Shown here piece after piece: positions 9,091-16,255 of a stretch of 35,862 nt of DNA. Position 1 is the first letter of the stretch, and each line of letters opens with the position of its first letter. Position numbers and translations under genes: made by a program. Source of the DNA: Brevundimonas sp. UBA5936. Its GTDB lineage: Bacteria > Pseudomonadota > Alphaproteobacteria > Caulobacterales > Caulobacteraceae. The notes beneath the pieces were generated by a model. The model searched no databases. It was not told the origin of the DNA and worked only from the letters and a program-made list of their open reading frames with translations. The stretch spans positions 507 to 36,368 of the forward strand of contig DJDA01000128.1 of NCBI GenBank assembly GCA_002430835.1, given 5' to 3'.

Positions 9091-9180
9091 GGGAGCCCGG
9101 ATGAAAGTCTGAATCCAGACGCTCCGGAACGGCGTCCGGGGACGGCGATTGCAGGGAGGCGGCAAGGGAGGCCGCCCCCA

Positions 9181-10059
9181 ATGAATCCTCACGATCCGAC
9201 GCGCGCCCCGCCTCCCGCCTCGCCGCCGCGATTTCAGGGCCGGGTCGCAGTGGTCACCGGCGGCGCGCGCGGCATAGGACGCGCCATCGCCCTGGCTCTG
9301 GCGCGCGAGGGCTGCGATCTCGTCATCGGCGATGTTCTGGAAGGCCTGCCCGACGGAACTCCCTATCCCAAGGCGACCCAGGCGGACCTGGACCAGACGG
9401 TCGCGGCGGCCGACGCCAGCGGCGTGCGCTGCATCGGCCTGCGCATGGATGTGCGCGAGACGAGCGAAGGCGAGGCTCTGATCGAGGCGGCGCGAGCCTC
9501 TTTCGGACGGCTGGATTTCCTGATCGCGAACGCGGCCGTGACCCTGGAAGGACGGCTGACGGACCTGGCGCCCGATCAGTTCGACGCCGTGGTGCGGACC
9601 AATCTGCACGGCGTCTTCAACGTAATGGCGCCGGCCCTGCGCCTGATGACTGAAGCCGGGCGCGGCCGCGTCGTCGCCATCGGCAGCGGCGCGGGCAAGC
9701 ATGCGGAGGCGGAGGCGGGACCCTACGTCGCCTCGAAATTCGGCCTGATCGGCCTGTGCAAGACGGCGGCGCTGGAGGTCGCCGAACACGGAGTGACGGT
9801 CAATGCGGTCCTGCCGGGGCCGACGGATACCCCCATGATGTCGAGCCCTCAGCGGTTTCGTCAGGCGGTTCCCGACAAGCCCGACCCGACCCGCGACGAC
9901 TATCTGGAGGCCCGTAAGGACGCCACCCCCATGGGCCTGGCTTGGATCAAGCCCGAGGACGTGGCCGCCGTCGTCCTGTTCCTGCTCAGTGATGAGGCGC
10001 GTTTCGTCAGCGGCGAAACCATCAGCGTCGACGCCGCCGACTGCGCCAACTGGACATGA
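9181..10059 (+). CDS. Mycofactocin-coupled-type SDR family oxidoreductase
   Basis: A 292-residue short-chain dehydrogenase. The nucleotide-binding TGGARGIG motif is at 26-33 and the catalytic Ser169, Tyr182 and Lys186 are present (IGSGAG and YVASK). After the second strand it carries the insertion containing PYPKATQADLDQTV. Near the C-terminus it carries an insertion containing DPTRDDY. Both inserts are characteristic of the mycofactocin-dependent SDR subfamily (TIGR03971-like), whose members hold NAD in a non-exchangeable way and need an external electron carrier. No mycofactocin biosynthesis gene is visible here. The gene overlaps the transporter start by ATGA, so the two are translationally coupled. 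Its substrate is unknown. Confidence 0.9.
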   Translation: MNPHDPTRAPPPASPPRFQGRVAVVTGGARGIGRAIALALAREGCDLVIGDVLEGLPDGTPYPKATQADLDQTVAAADASGVRCIGLRMDVRETSEGEALIEAARASFGRLDFLIANAAVTLEGRLTDLAPDQFDAVVRTNLHGVFNVMAPALRLMTEAGRGRVVAIGSGAGKHAEAEAGPYVASKFGLIGLCKTAALEVAEHGVTVNAVLPGPTDTPMMSSPQRFRQAVPDKPDPTRDDYLEARKDATPMGLAWIKPEDVAAVVLFLLSDEARFVSGETISVDAADCANWT

Positions 10060-11036
10060 GCGGCCGTCCCGTCGCCGCCTGGCCTGGACCCGACGGCGAG
10101 GCCCCGCCGGTTCTCGTCGGCGTGACTCCGGCCGCCGCGTCGGGCCTGACCATACTGATGGTGGTCGGGGCCGTCGGGCTTTTCGCCCTGGCGGACGTTT
10201 TCGCCAAGCTGCTGACCCACGACACGCCCTCGGCCCAGGTCGTCTGGGTGCGCCATGTCGCCATGCTGGCCCTGGGACTGGCCGTCGCCTCAGATCGCGG
10301 CCGGGCGGCGTGGCGCGTACGGCGGCCGCTCTTGCAGGGACTGCGGGGTCTGGCGGTGCTGGCGTCCGGCGGACTGTTCATCCTGGGACTCGGCCATTTG
10401 CCGCTGCCGGAGGCGACGGCTGTCTCCTTCGTGACCCCGACCTTCGCCACCCTGATGGCCATTCTCCTCCTTCGCGAAGCCGTGGCGAGACGGCGCTGGA
10501 CGGCCTTGCTGGTCGGTCTGGCCGGGATTCTGATTCTGTTGCGGCCCGGCGGCGCGCTGTTCAGCCCGGCGGCGCTTTTTCCGCTCGGATCCGCCTTCTT
10601 CGGCGCGACCGCCATTATCCTGACGCGTCGCATCGGCGGCGAGGACGCGCCGGCTGCGACCCTGCTCTGTTCCGCTCTCGTCGGCTTTGTCCTGCTCAGC
10701 GCGACGGCGCCGCTGTGGTTTGCCCCGATGGCCCCGGTCGCCCTGGCGGCGGCTGCCGCGATGGGCTTGTGCTACGCAGTCGGCCAGCTTCTGTTGATCG
10801 CCGCCTATGGGCGCGGCGAGGCCTCCCTGCTGGCGCCCTTCTCCTACGCCCAGGTGATCTTCGCCGCCTTGCTGGGCGCGCTCGTCTTCGGCTGGACGCC
10901 GGACGGGCCGGCAGCCCTGGGCATGGGGTTGGTGGCAGCGAGCGGGGTCTACATCCTGCATCGCGAAGGGGTGCTGGCCCGGCTTCGCTTCAAAGGAATG
11001 TCAGTTCGGCGCGCTCGGCGCCGTGCCGCGCAGTAA
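10056..11036 (+). CDS. EamA/DMT-superfamily transporter
   Basis: A 326-residue polytopic inner-membrane protein with about ten hydrophobic segments arranged as two EamA repeats (about 33-160 and 175-310). The first repeat ends in the pattern LPLPEATAVSFVTPTFATL, typical of this family, and the second in PFSYAQVIFAALLG. DMT-superfamily members export or import small metabolites; the substrate cannot be deduced. The start overlaps the SDR stop (ATGA). The 3' end overlaps the oppositely oriented glycosidase gene by 47 bases, and the Arg-rich tail lies within that overlap. Confidence 0.9.
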   Translation: MSGRPVAAWPGPDGEAPPVLVGVTPAAASGLTILMVVGAVGLFALADVFAKLLTHDTPSAQVVWVRHVAMLALGLAVASDRGRAAWRVRRPLLQGLRGLAVLASGGLFILGLGHLPLPEATAVSFVTPTFATLMAILLLREAVARRRWTALLVGLAGILILLRPGGALFSPAALFPLGSAFFGATAIILTRRIGGEDAPAATLLCSALVGFVLLSATAPLWFAPMAPVALAAAAAMGLCYAVGQLLLIAAYGRGEASLLAPFSYAQVIFAALLGALVFGWTPDGPAALGMGLVAASGVYILHREGVLARLRFKGMSVRRARRRAAQ

Positions 11037-13050
11037 GGCGTGCGGGGCGCCCGCGGACCCACAGCCGTTCGATCCTGATTTCCCTCCAGCCTTCCGGGAG
11101 AACGACAGGGCGCCGCGCCCAGGCTTCGGGCGGCCCGTCGTCGATCTGCAAGCCCGTCAGGCCATAGGTCAGGCCCATCAACAGCCCGCCCAGATTGGCG
11201 AAGAAAGGGCCCGCCGCCGTGCCTTCGGCCTGATCCAACCGATACTCGAGACATTGGTGGAAACGGGGCTGATCGTAGGCGGCGTAGCCTTCCTCGAACA
11301 GCTTGAGCGCCAGCTTCCGGTCGCCCGCCATCGTCGCCCAGACGCAGTAGAGGGCCGGCAGCATGGGCGCGCCCACATAATCGGGCCAGAGCTTCAGGTA
11401 GAAATCCAGCGTCCTGCGTCTCTGGGCGGCGGAGGCGGGATAGTCATAGGGAAACAGACCCGCCAGCGGCGAAGGCGTCGCCCCCTTGGGTTCGCGAACG
11501 GTGAAGTCGTCGTGCGCGGCGATCACCCCGTCCGATCGAACGGGCAGATAGAGGTTCGCCGCCACCTCGCCCCATGCGGCCGGGGCCGGCTCGCCCAGGC
11601 GCTCGGCGGCGCGCCCCGCGCGTCGAAGGATGTCCGCCCCGGCCATCAGGGTGAAGGCGTCGTTGTCGGGCGGCTGCGGCACCTCGGCCGGTCCCATGGC
11701 GCACGGCAGTTCAAAGCCGCGGGACGTCCGCTGGACCCGGCTGACGAACCAGTCGGCCACCCCGCTCAACACCGGCCAGGCGTCCTCTCTCAGGAAGCGC
11801 TCGTCCCCGGTCGCGTCGGCGTACAGCGAAAAGGCCCGCGCCACGTGGAGGGAGACATGATCCTCGTGCTGGGCGGCGTCGCCGGCGCCCGGCGCGGCTT
11901 CCTGCCCGGTCGTCGGCGCGGCCTGCCAGGGGAACTGCAGGCCCCGGCGGCTGGACAGGCGGGCGTTGGTCCCCGCCGCCGCCCGGCCCCGCGTGCGAAA
12001 GGACAGCAGCGCCTGCGCGGCGTCGGGCTGCATCAGCAGGAGAGGCGGCAGGCAGAAGGCGTCCACGTCCCACATCACATGGCCGTAGTAGTAGTGATAG
12101 TCGTGCCAGGTCGCGAGGCCGAAGATGGAGGTCGACGACGGCGAGGCCGGGTGCGCCGAGGCGTTGAGATAGTAGAAGGCGGCGTCGATCAGCGCCTGAT
12201 GATGCGGGGCGGCGCCGGCCACGACGATGCGGCCGCGCCACAGATCCGACCACGCCTCGCGATTGCAGCGTCGCAGGTCATCGAAGCCGGTGCGCCCGGC
12301 TCGCGCCACGCGCCGCACGGCTTCCTCGTCAGGCCGTTCATGCTGAACCGACGGGATGAGGGCGGCGAGCTGGCGGAAACGTACGGGACGCCCCGCTGAC
12401 AGACGCAACTGATGTTCGGTGCACAGCGGCCCTTGCGGATGCGCCATCACCTGACGTCGGGCGCCGTCCGGGCCTTCGGTCAGCAGGGCGACGCCGCAGC
12501 GACCCAGGCCGCCTTCGGTCTCCCATAACAGGCTGCCGTCGCACGCGGGCTCGGGCTCGCCGGGCGTGTCCGTACGTCGCCGAAGCATCCGCCCATGCAC
12601 GCCGTCGACATCGACCAGGGCGCGGAAGGTCAGGTCGCAGGCCGCGTCGGCGGTCAGTCGGACTTCCTGGGCCACGGCGGCGGGCGCCGTGCGGCTGGCG
12701 AAGGTCAGCACCTCGACCGAGAGCGTCCGTTCCGCGGCGGTGAAGCGGAACTGCGAGGACAACTCGCCAGAGGCGAAATCATAGCTCTGGCGCAGGTCGC
12801 TGATCGCCCAGGGCTGATCGCTCATCCAGACGCCGTTCAGCGCCAGATCGCCCGCCAGGGGATAGGGCGCGGCGGCGGCGGCCTCGATCTGGCGTTCCGG
12901 ATGCTCGCCCGCCAGGCCGCTGACCAGCACTATGCCGGCGATCAGGGGAACCTCTCGCACGCGAAGGCCGATCAGGCCATTGCTGACATAGGCGGGCAGG
13001 TCGCCGTCGCGCGGACCTTCGGCCACGGGCGGGGTGATGACGTCAGGCAC
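10990..13050 (-). CDS. Glycoside hydrolase family 65-like protein
   Basis: A 686-residue protein with the GH65 layout: an N-terminal beta-sandwich (about 1-260), an (alpha/alpha)6 barrel (about 290-620) and a short C-terminal beta domain. The barrel carries HVMWDVDAF followed by LLLMQPDAAQALLSFR, the usual GH65 substrate-site segment, and a MGPAE motif whose Glu456 aligns with the general acid of the family. Length and motifs fit the clade containing glucosylgalactosyl-hydroxylysine glucosidase-like and other hydrolases better than the longer disaccharide phosphorylases. The activity (hydrolase or phosphorylase) and the alpha-glucoside substrate are not determinable. It starts with GTG, five bases after the stop of the small gene upstream, suggesting coupling. 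No signal peptide is evident, so a cytoplasmic enzyme is likely. Confidence 0.88.
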   Translation of the reverse strand: MPDVITPPVAEGPRDGDLPAYVSNGLIGLRVREVPLIAGIVLVSGLAGEHPERQIEAAAAAPYPLAGDLALNGVWMSDQPWAISDLRQSYDFASGELSSQFRFTAAERTLSVEVLTFASRTAPAAVAQEVRLTADAACDLTFRALVDVDGVHGRMLRRRTDTPGEPEPACDGSLLWETEGGLGRCGVALLTEGPDGARRQVMAHPQGPLCTEHQLRLSAGRPVRFRQLAALIPSVQHERPDEEAVRRVARAGRTGFDDLRRCNREAWSDLWRGRIVVAGAAPHHQALIDAAFYYLNASAHPASPSSTSIFGLATWHDYHYYYGHVMWDVDAFCLPPLLLMQPDAAQALLSFRTRGRAAAGTNARLSSRRGLQFPWQAAPTTGQEAAPGAGDAAQHEDHVSLHVARAFSLYADATGDERFLREDAWPVLSGVADWFVSRVQRTSRGFELPCAMGPAEVPQPPDNDAFTLMAGADILRRAGRAAERLGEPAPAAWGEVAANLYLPVRSDGVIAAHDDFTVREPKGATPSPLAGLFPYDYPASAAQRRRTLDFYLKLWPDYVGAPMLPALYCVWATMAGDRKLALKLFEEGYAAYDQPRFHQCLEYRLDQAEGTAAGPFFANLGGLLMGLTYGLTGLQIDDGPPEAWARRPVVLPEGWREIRIERLWVRGRPARLTARHGAERAELTFL

Positions 13051-13055
13051 GGCGC

Positions 13056-13274
13056 TCAGGCGCCGCCGTGCGGCTTCGCGCCGGAAGGGCGTGCGGTCGG
13101 CGTCTTCTTGAAGGTGTCGCCGATCTCGCGCGCGTCAGGGCCGTCCGGACCTGCGCGACGGCGGGATTCGCGTCCGACCCGACGCACGGCCTCATCTGGC
13201 GTGTCGGCGTCGGGCTTGCCGCCGGGGATGGCGGCGTTTCGCTCTCGACCCTCGGACTGCTTCTGTTGGCCCAT
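13056..13274 (-). CDS. Small hydrophilic protein upstream of the GH65 gene
   Basis: A 72-residue, strongly charged, low-hydrophobicity protein (Arg, Asp, Pro and Gly rich). It contains the repeated elements PDADTPDEAVRRV and GPDGPDAREIGDTFKK. GGGAGAG lies at good distance ahead of the ATG, and the stop is five bases from the GTG of the glycosidase gene. I do not recognise a domain. Composition suggests a disordered small protein. It faces the KGG stress gene divergently across a 183-base region. Confidence 0.6.
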   Translation of the reverse strand: MGQQKQSEGRERNAAIPGGKPDADTPDEAVRRVGRESRRRAGPDGPDAREIGDTFKKTPTARPSGAKPHGGA

Positions 13275-13382
13275 CGGACTCTCCCGTCATGGCTTTGCAC
13301 TGAGGAGAGGACGGGGCCTGAAATTGTTCCCGTCGGCGACGGGGCGAGCGCCTTCTGTCGGGTGACGGTCAATGGCAGGCGA

Positions 13383-13431
13383 AGGGTGAACCCTGCGAAG
13401 GAGGGTGGGTTGGAAGGGAGCCCCTCGGGGC
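13383..13431. promoter_or_regulatory. Two short palindromes upstream of the KGG stress gene
   Basis: AGGGT-GA-ACCCT (13383-13394) and GCCCCTCGGGGC (13420-13431) lie in the 75 bases before the ATG at 13458. A weak EcfG-like arrangement (GAAC at 13388-13391 region, GTT about 17 bases on) overlaps them but departs from consensus in both boxes. This looks like a regulated promoter region, but the factor is not identifiable. Confidence 0.3.
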
Positions 13432-13457
13432 GATCAGTGAAAACAAGGGAGTGAACA

Positions 13458-13778
13458 ATGGCTGAGAACCAGCAACAGGGTCAGCAACAGCAAGGCTCGT
13501 CGTCGTCCAATCGCGGCTTCGCCGCCATGGACGAGGACAAACAGCGCGAGATCGCCAGCAAGGGCGGGTCCAGCGTCGATCCGGAAGATCGCAGCTTCTC
13601 CAAGGACCATGAACTGGCGGCGGAAGCGGGTCGGAAGGGCGGGCAGGCCACGCATGGAGGGGGAGGTGCCTCCGCCTCGCGTCGGGGCGACGACAGCGAC
13701 GGTTCGGGGCGCGGCGGCAATTTCGCCGACGATCCCGAACGCGCTGCGGAGGCGGGACGAAAGGGCGGGGAACGCTGA
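13458..13778 (+). CDS. KGG-repeat general stress protein (YciG/con-10-like)
   Basis: A 106-residue, Gln/Gly/Ser-rich hydrophilic protein carrying three KGG motifs, at residues 35-37 (REIASKGG), 60-62 (AAEAGRKGG) and 102-104 (AAEAGRKGG). The spacing alternates with DxEDRSF / DDPERAA segments, as in bacterial stress-induced KGG proteins (YciG, GsiB) and fungal con-10. These proteins are thought to be disordered protectants; a biochemical activity is not established. A GGGAG site precedes the ATG. It is a single-gene unit closed by a strong terminator at 13797-13826. Confidence 0.88.
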   Translation: MAENQQQGQQQQGSSSSNRGFAAMDEDKQREIASKGGSSVDPEDRSFSKDHELAAEAGRKGGQATHGGGGASASRRGDDSDGSGRGGNFADDPERAAEAGRKGGER

Positions 13779-13796
13779 TCCCTTTTGCCCGGGTGT

Positions 13797-13826
13797 AAAG
13801 GAGGCCGCTGCGGCGGCCTCCTTTTT
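13797..13826 (+). terminator. Rho-independent terminator of the KGG stress gene
   Basis: GAGGCCGC (13801-13808), loop TGCG, GCGGCCTC (13813-13820) form a perfect stem extended by G13800-C13821. AAA (13797-13799) precedes and TTTTT (13822-13826) follows. It lies 19 bases after the stop of the KGG gene and is the clearest intrinsic terminator in the window. Confidence 0.9.
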
Positions 13827-13891
13827 CACATCTGGAGGAACTGTGCCGGATGTGGGGGCTTACGATGGTTGGAACGCGTTCGTTCGTCGCT

Positions 13892-13908
13892 GTTGGCTAA
13901 GCGCCAAC
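13892..13908. promoter_or_regulatory. Palindromic operator candidate before the Crp/Fnr gene
   Basis: GTTGGC (13892-13897), five bases, GCCAAC (13903-13908) form a perfect 6-base-arm dyad 21 bases ahead of the ATG at 13929. The size and symmetry resemble Crp/Fnr-family sites (TTGAT-N4-ATCAA type), though the half-site differs. Autoregulation by the following regulator is the simplest reading. GGAAC at 13871-13875 lies upstream, with TGTT 15 bases on: an imperfect EcfG-like promoter. Confidence 0.4.
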
Positions 13909-13928
13909 GCCCCTGACTGGATCAAATC

Positions 13929-14666
13929 ATGACTGGATTTCACGCCGATGTCGGGGGCGGGCGCTCGTCCGCGCGCGCCAGGACGAGGCTGGAGGACCAT
14001 CCCGTCTACGTGGTCCTGCCGCCGAAGGTTCAGGCTGTCCTGACAGAAACCGCGCGGCGCCTTCCGCTGGGTGCGGGAGAGTCTCCCCCAGGCGACGCCC
14101 TCTATTTCGTTTTGAACGGCGCCCTGGGCTTCTTTCCGTCCGGGCGGCGAATTTGCGTGGGCGTGATCCCTCCCGGCGGCGTTCTGGGCTGGGAGGCCGC
14201 CATCGGCGCGACCCTCCATGCTCATGAAACGCGAGCCGTCCTGCCGACCGAGGGCTATGTCGCGCCGTTGAAGCCAGTCCACGCCGTGTTGAAGGACGCC
14301 TGGATTCACCAGTTTCTCGCCGCCTATGCCGCGTCGCGCGCGCGCGCGCTCGGCGTCGAGGCCGCCTGCAACGCCCGGCATACGGCACTGCAGCGCCTGG
14401 CGAAATGGATCGCGCGTCTCAACAACGCCGCCGGGGAGGAGAGGGGGATTTCAATCACCCAGGGCGAACTGGCGAACCTGCTCGGCCTGCAGCGCACCAG
14501 CGTCAACGCAGCGTGCCGCCATCTGCAGGACTGGGGCGCCGTCCGGATTCGTCGCGCGCGACTGGTCGTCGTCGATCGGGACGCGCTTTCGGAAGCGGCC
14601 TGCGATTGCGACGCCGGACAGGCGGACGGCGCTTTGGAACGGCGCCTTCGCAACCGGTCGAACTGA
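13929..14666 (+). CDS. Crp/Fnr family transcriptional regulator
   Basis: A 245-residue protein with a degenerate cyclic-nucleotide-binding-like beta-roll (about 25-140) and a C-terminal winged helix (about 165-225). The helix-turn-helix reads ITQGELANLLGLQRTSVN. The RTSVN recognition segment differs from the ExxSR signature of classical FNR/CRP. No four-cysteine FNR cluster and no canonical cAMP pocket are seen, so the signal is unknown. It closely resembles the regulator at 24556-25344, which also carries QRTSVN and a CNAxH..LxRLAKWI linker. The membrane pair at 14717-15927 follows on the same strand and is a plausible target. Confidence 0.88.
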   Translation: MTGFHADVGGGRSSARARTRLEDHPVYVVLPPKVQAVLTETARRLPLGAGESPPGDALYFVLNGALGFFPSGRRICVGVIPPGGVLGWEAAIGATLHAHETRAVLPTEGYVAPLKPVHAVLKDAWIHQFLAAYAASRARALGVEAACNARHTALQRLAKWIARLNNAAGEERGISITQGELANLLGLQRTSVNAACRHLQDWGAVRIRRARLVVVDRDALSEAACDCDAGQADGALERRLRNRSN

Positions 14667-14678
14667 GGAGCCGCAGCC

Positions 14679-14720
14679 ATGCTGGAGCCGAAACCGGACG
14701 GCGGCGTTGCTTGGGCATGA
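14679..14720 (+). CDS. Possible 13-residue leader peptide coupled to the TIGR02587 gene
   Basis: An ATG at 14679, preceded by GAGGAG at 14665-14670, opens a 13-codon frame (MLEPKPDGGVAWA). It ends in the TGA at 14718-14720, overlapping the ATG (14717) of the membrane protein as ATGA. The membrane-protein ATG itself lacks a good ribosome site, so reinitiation after this short frame could drive its translation. The peptide product itself may be irrelevant. Evidence is positional only. Confidence 0.35.
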   Translation: MLEPKPDGGVAWA

Positions 14721-15538
14721 CCACGATCCAGGACACCGCGCGGGCGGACGACAGCGGCTATATCCGCGATCTGGGCCGAGCCTTCGGCGGCGCGCTGCTG
14801 TTCAGCCTGCCCCTGCTGATGACGATGGAGATGTGGGCGCTCGGCTTCGCTGCGGAGCCGGAGCGGCGTCTCGTCTTTCTGCTGGCGGCGCTGCCGGTGC
14901 TGTTCGGGTTGGCGCATTACGCCGGGTTTTCGGCTCGCCGGGGTCTGGTCAACAATGCGCTGGACACCCTGGTCGCCCTGGCCGTGGGTTTCGTCACCGC
15001 CGCTGCGCTTCTGCTGGTCTTCAATGTGCTGGATCTGAGTTCGCCGGCGTCCGCCGTGGGGCAGATGTCCCTGCAGGCGGTGCCCGCCGCGCTGGGCGCT
15101 CTGGCGGCGCGACGCCAGTTGTCGGGCGATCCGGACGAGGGAGACGAGGATGAGGCCTCCTATCCGGGCGAGTTGTTCCTGATGCTGGCCGGGGCCCTCT
15201 ACTTCGCCATGAACCTGGCTCCGACCGAGGAGATGCGGCTGATCGCCTATATGACCACGCCGCTGGGCGCGTTGGGCGTGCTCGTTCTGTCGGTGATCCT
15301 GCTGCACCTGATCGTCTTCGAGGCGGGTTTCGCTGGGCAGGAAGAGGCGGAAACGCCGGTTCGGGCCTTCTTCGACTTCACCCTGCCGGGCTACGCCCTG
15401 TGCCTGCTGGCCAGCCTCGCCATGCTGTGGGTGTTCGGCGGAGCGGACGGCCATGGGCTCCAGGCGCTCATGGCCAATGTCGTGATCCTGGCCTTTCCGG
15501 CGGCGATCGGGGCCGCGGCCGCGCGGCTTCTGGTGTAG
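14717..15538 (+). CDS. TIGR02587 family integral membrane protein
   Basis: A 273-residue protein with about seven to eight hydrophobic segments and a conserved N-terminal YIRDLGRAFGGALLFSLPLL stretch. A later MNLAPTEEMRLIAYM motif is typical of TIGR02587 (DUF2391-like). An acidic loop (about 138-152) separates the two halves. The function is not known. It is characteristically paired with a TIGR02588 protein, as here. It follows a Crp/Fnr regulator and may be coupled to a 13-codon leader. Confidence 0.88.
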   Translation: MTTIQDTARADDSGYIRDLGRAFGGALLFSLPLLMTMEMWALGFAAEPERRLVFLLAALPVLFGLAHYAGFSARRGLVNNALDTLVALAVGFVTAAALLLVFNVLDLSSPASAVGQMSLQAVPAALGALAARRQLSGDPDEGDEDEASYPGELFLMLAGALYFAMNLAPTEEMRLIAYMTTPLGALGVLVLSVILLHLIVFEAGFAGQEEAETPVRAFFDFTLPGYALCLLASLAMLWVFGGADGHGLQALMANVVILAFPAAIGAAAARLLV

Positions 15539-15540
15539 CC

Positions 15541-15927
15541 GTGACGGACAAGGAGAAACAGAAAGCAGGGAAGAAGGGCGTATCGCGGCTGCAGTGCGCC
15601 TGCGCCCTGATTGGCCTCGTCATCACGCTCGGGGCGGCGGGCGTGCTGGCGCGAGCGGCCTTCTCGGTTCCGTCGCCGGCGGCGCTGACGATCAGAAGCG
15701 AGGCGGTTCGACCTTCGCCCGGCGGATGGGTGGTCGACGTCGTGGTCTCCAACCACGGCGACCTGGCCGCCGCCGCCGTGGATATCGAGGGCCAGGTCGG
15801 CGGCGAACGCTCCGGCGCCTCGCTCGACTATGTTCCCGGGCGGGGAGAGAGGAAGGTTAGCCTGGTCTTCTCGCAGGCGGACAAGCCGGATCCGGCCTTG
15901 CGCGTGCTGGGCTGGTCGGAGCCGTAA
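15541..15927 (+). CDS. TIGR02588 family protein
   Basis: A 128-residue protein starting with GTG two bases after the stop of the TIGR02587 gene. It has a short Lys-rich N-terminus and one transmembrane helix (about 18-42). A beta-rich extracytoplasmic domain follows with VVDVVVSNHGDLAAAAVDIEG, resembling the C-terminal part of TIGR02588. The tail FSQADKPDPALRVLGW is typical of the family. The function is unknown, but the fixed pairing implies a two-subunit membrane complex. No terminator with a clear T-run follows. Confidence 0.82.
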   Translation: MTDKEKQKAGKKGVSRLQCACALIGLVITLGAAGVLARAAFSVPSPAALTIRSEAVRPSPGGWVVDVVVSNHGDLAAAAVDIEGQVGGERSGASLDYVPGRGERKVSLVFSQADKPDPALRVLGWSEP

Positions 15928-15964
15928 CGGCTTGAGACCACGACCGGTCAGAGCGGTCTTGTCT

Positions 15965-15989
15965 GGAACAGCCCGTCTGACCTTCCGTT
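15965..15989 (+). promoter_or_regulatory. EcfG-type general stress promoter
   Basis: GGAAC (15965-15969), a 16-base spacer, CGTT (15986-15989) match exactly the alphaproteobacterial general-stress sigma EcfG consensus (GGAAC-N16/17-CGTT). The -10 element ends 32 bases before the ATG at 16022, a normal leader length. It would drive the small secreted protein and the overlapping L,D-transpeptidase. Confidence 0.75.
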
Positions 15990-16021
15990 GTCGAGCGGGG
16001 TGCAATCGACGGAGAAACGAC

Positions 16022-16255
16022 ATGAAGAAGATGCTCGCAGCCGGCGCCTTGGGCGTCCTGATCCTTGGCGGCGTAGCGGTGGCCCAGACCACCGGCGCGC
16101 AGAATAACCAGCCTGACTCCAGCATGCAGACGCGATCCTCCGACCAGATGTCCAATCAGGATACGGCGACGCCCTATAATCAGAGCTCCACCATGGGGTC
16201 GCAGAACGCCATGCAAGACGGTTCGGCCTCGCAATGGGCCGGCGAACGGGGCTGA
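16022..16255 (+). CDS. Small secreted protein with signal peptide
   Basis: A 77-residue protein with a clear signal peptide: MKK, a hydrophobic core to about residue 19, and a likely signal-peptidase I cut after AVAQ. The mature part is about 55 residues, rich in Gln, Asn, Ser and Met, and lacks cysteine. GGAG precedes the ATG. I recognise no domain. It lies behind the exact EcfG promoter and overlaps the L,D-transpeptidase start by 22 bases, so an envelope-stress role is a reasonable inference. Confidence 0.75.
   Translation: MKKMLAAGALGVLILGGVAVAQTTGAQNNQPDSSMQTRSSDQMSNQDTATPYNQSSTMGSQNAMQDGSASQWAGERG

Noticed and set aside
9107..9139. GTCTG-AATC-CAGAC and CCGGA...TCCGG dyads after the NDH-2-like gene.
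   Set aside because: Five-base arms are expected by chance in GC-rich DNA, and no T-run follows.
15935..15959. AGACC...GGTCT inverted repeat after the TIGR02588 gene as a terminator.
   Set aside because: Arms are short, the loop is long and no T-run follows, so it was not listed.
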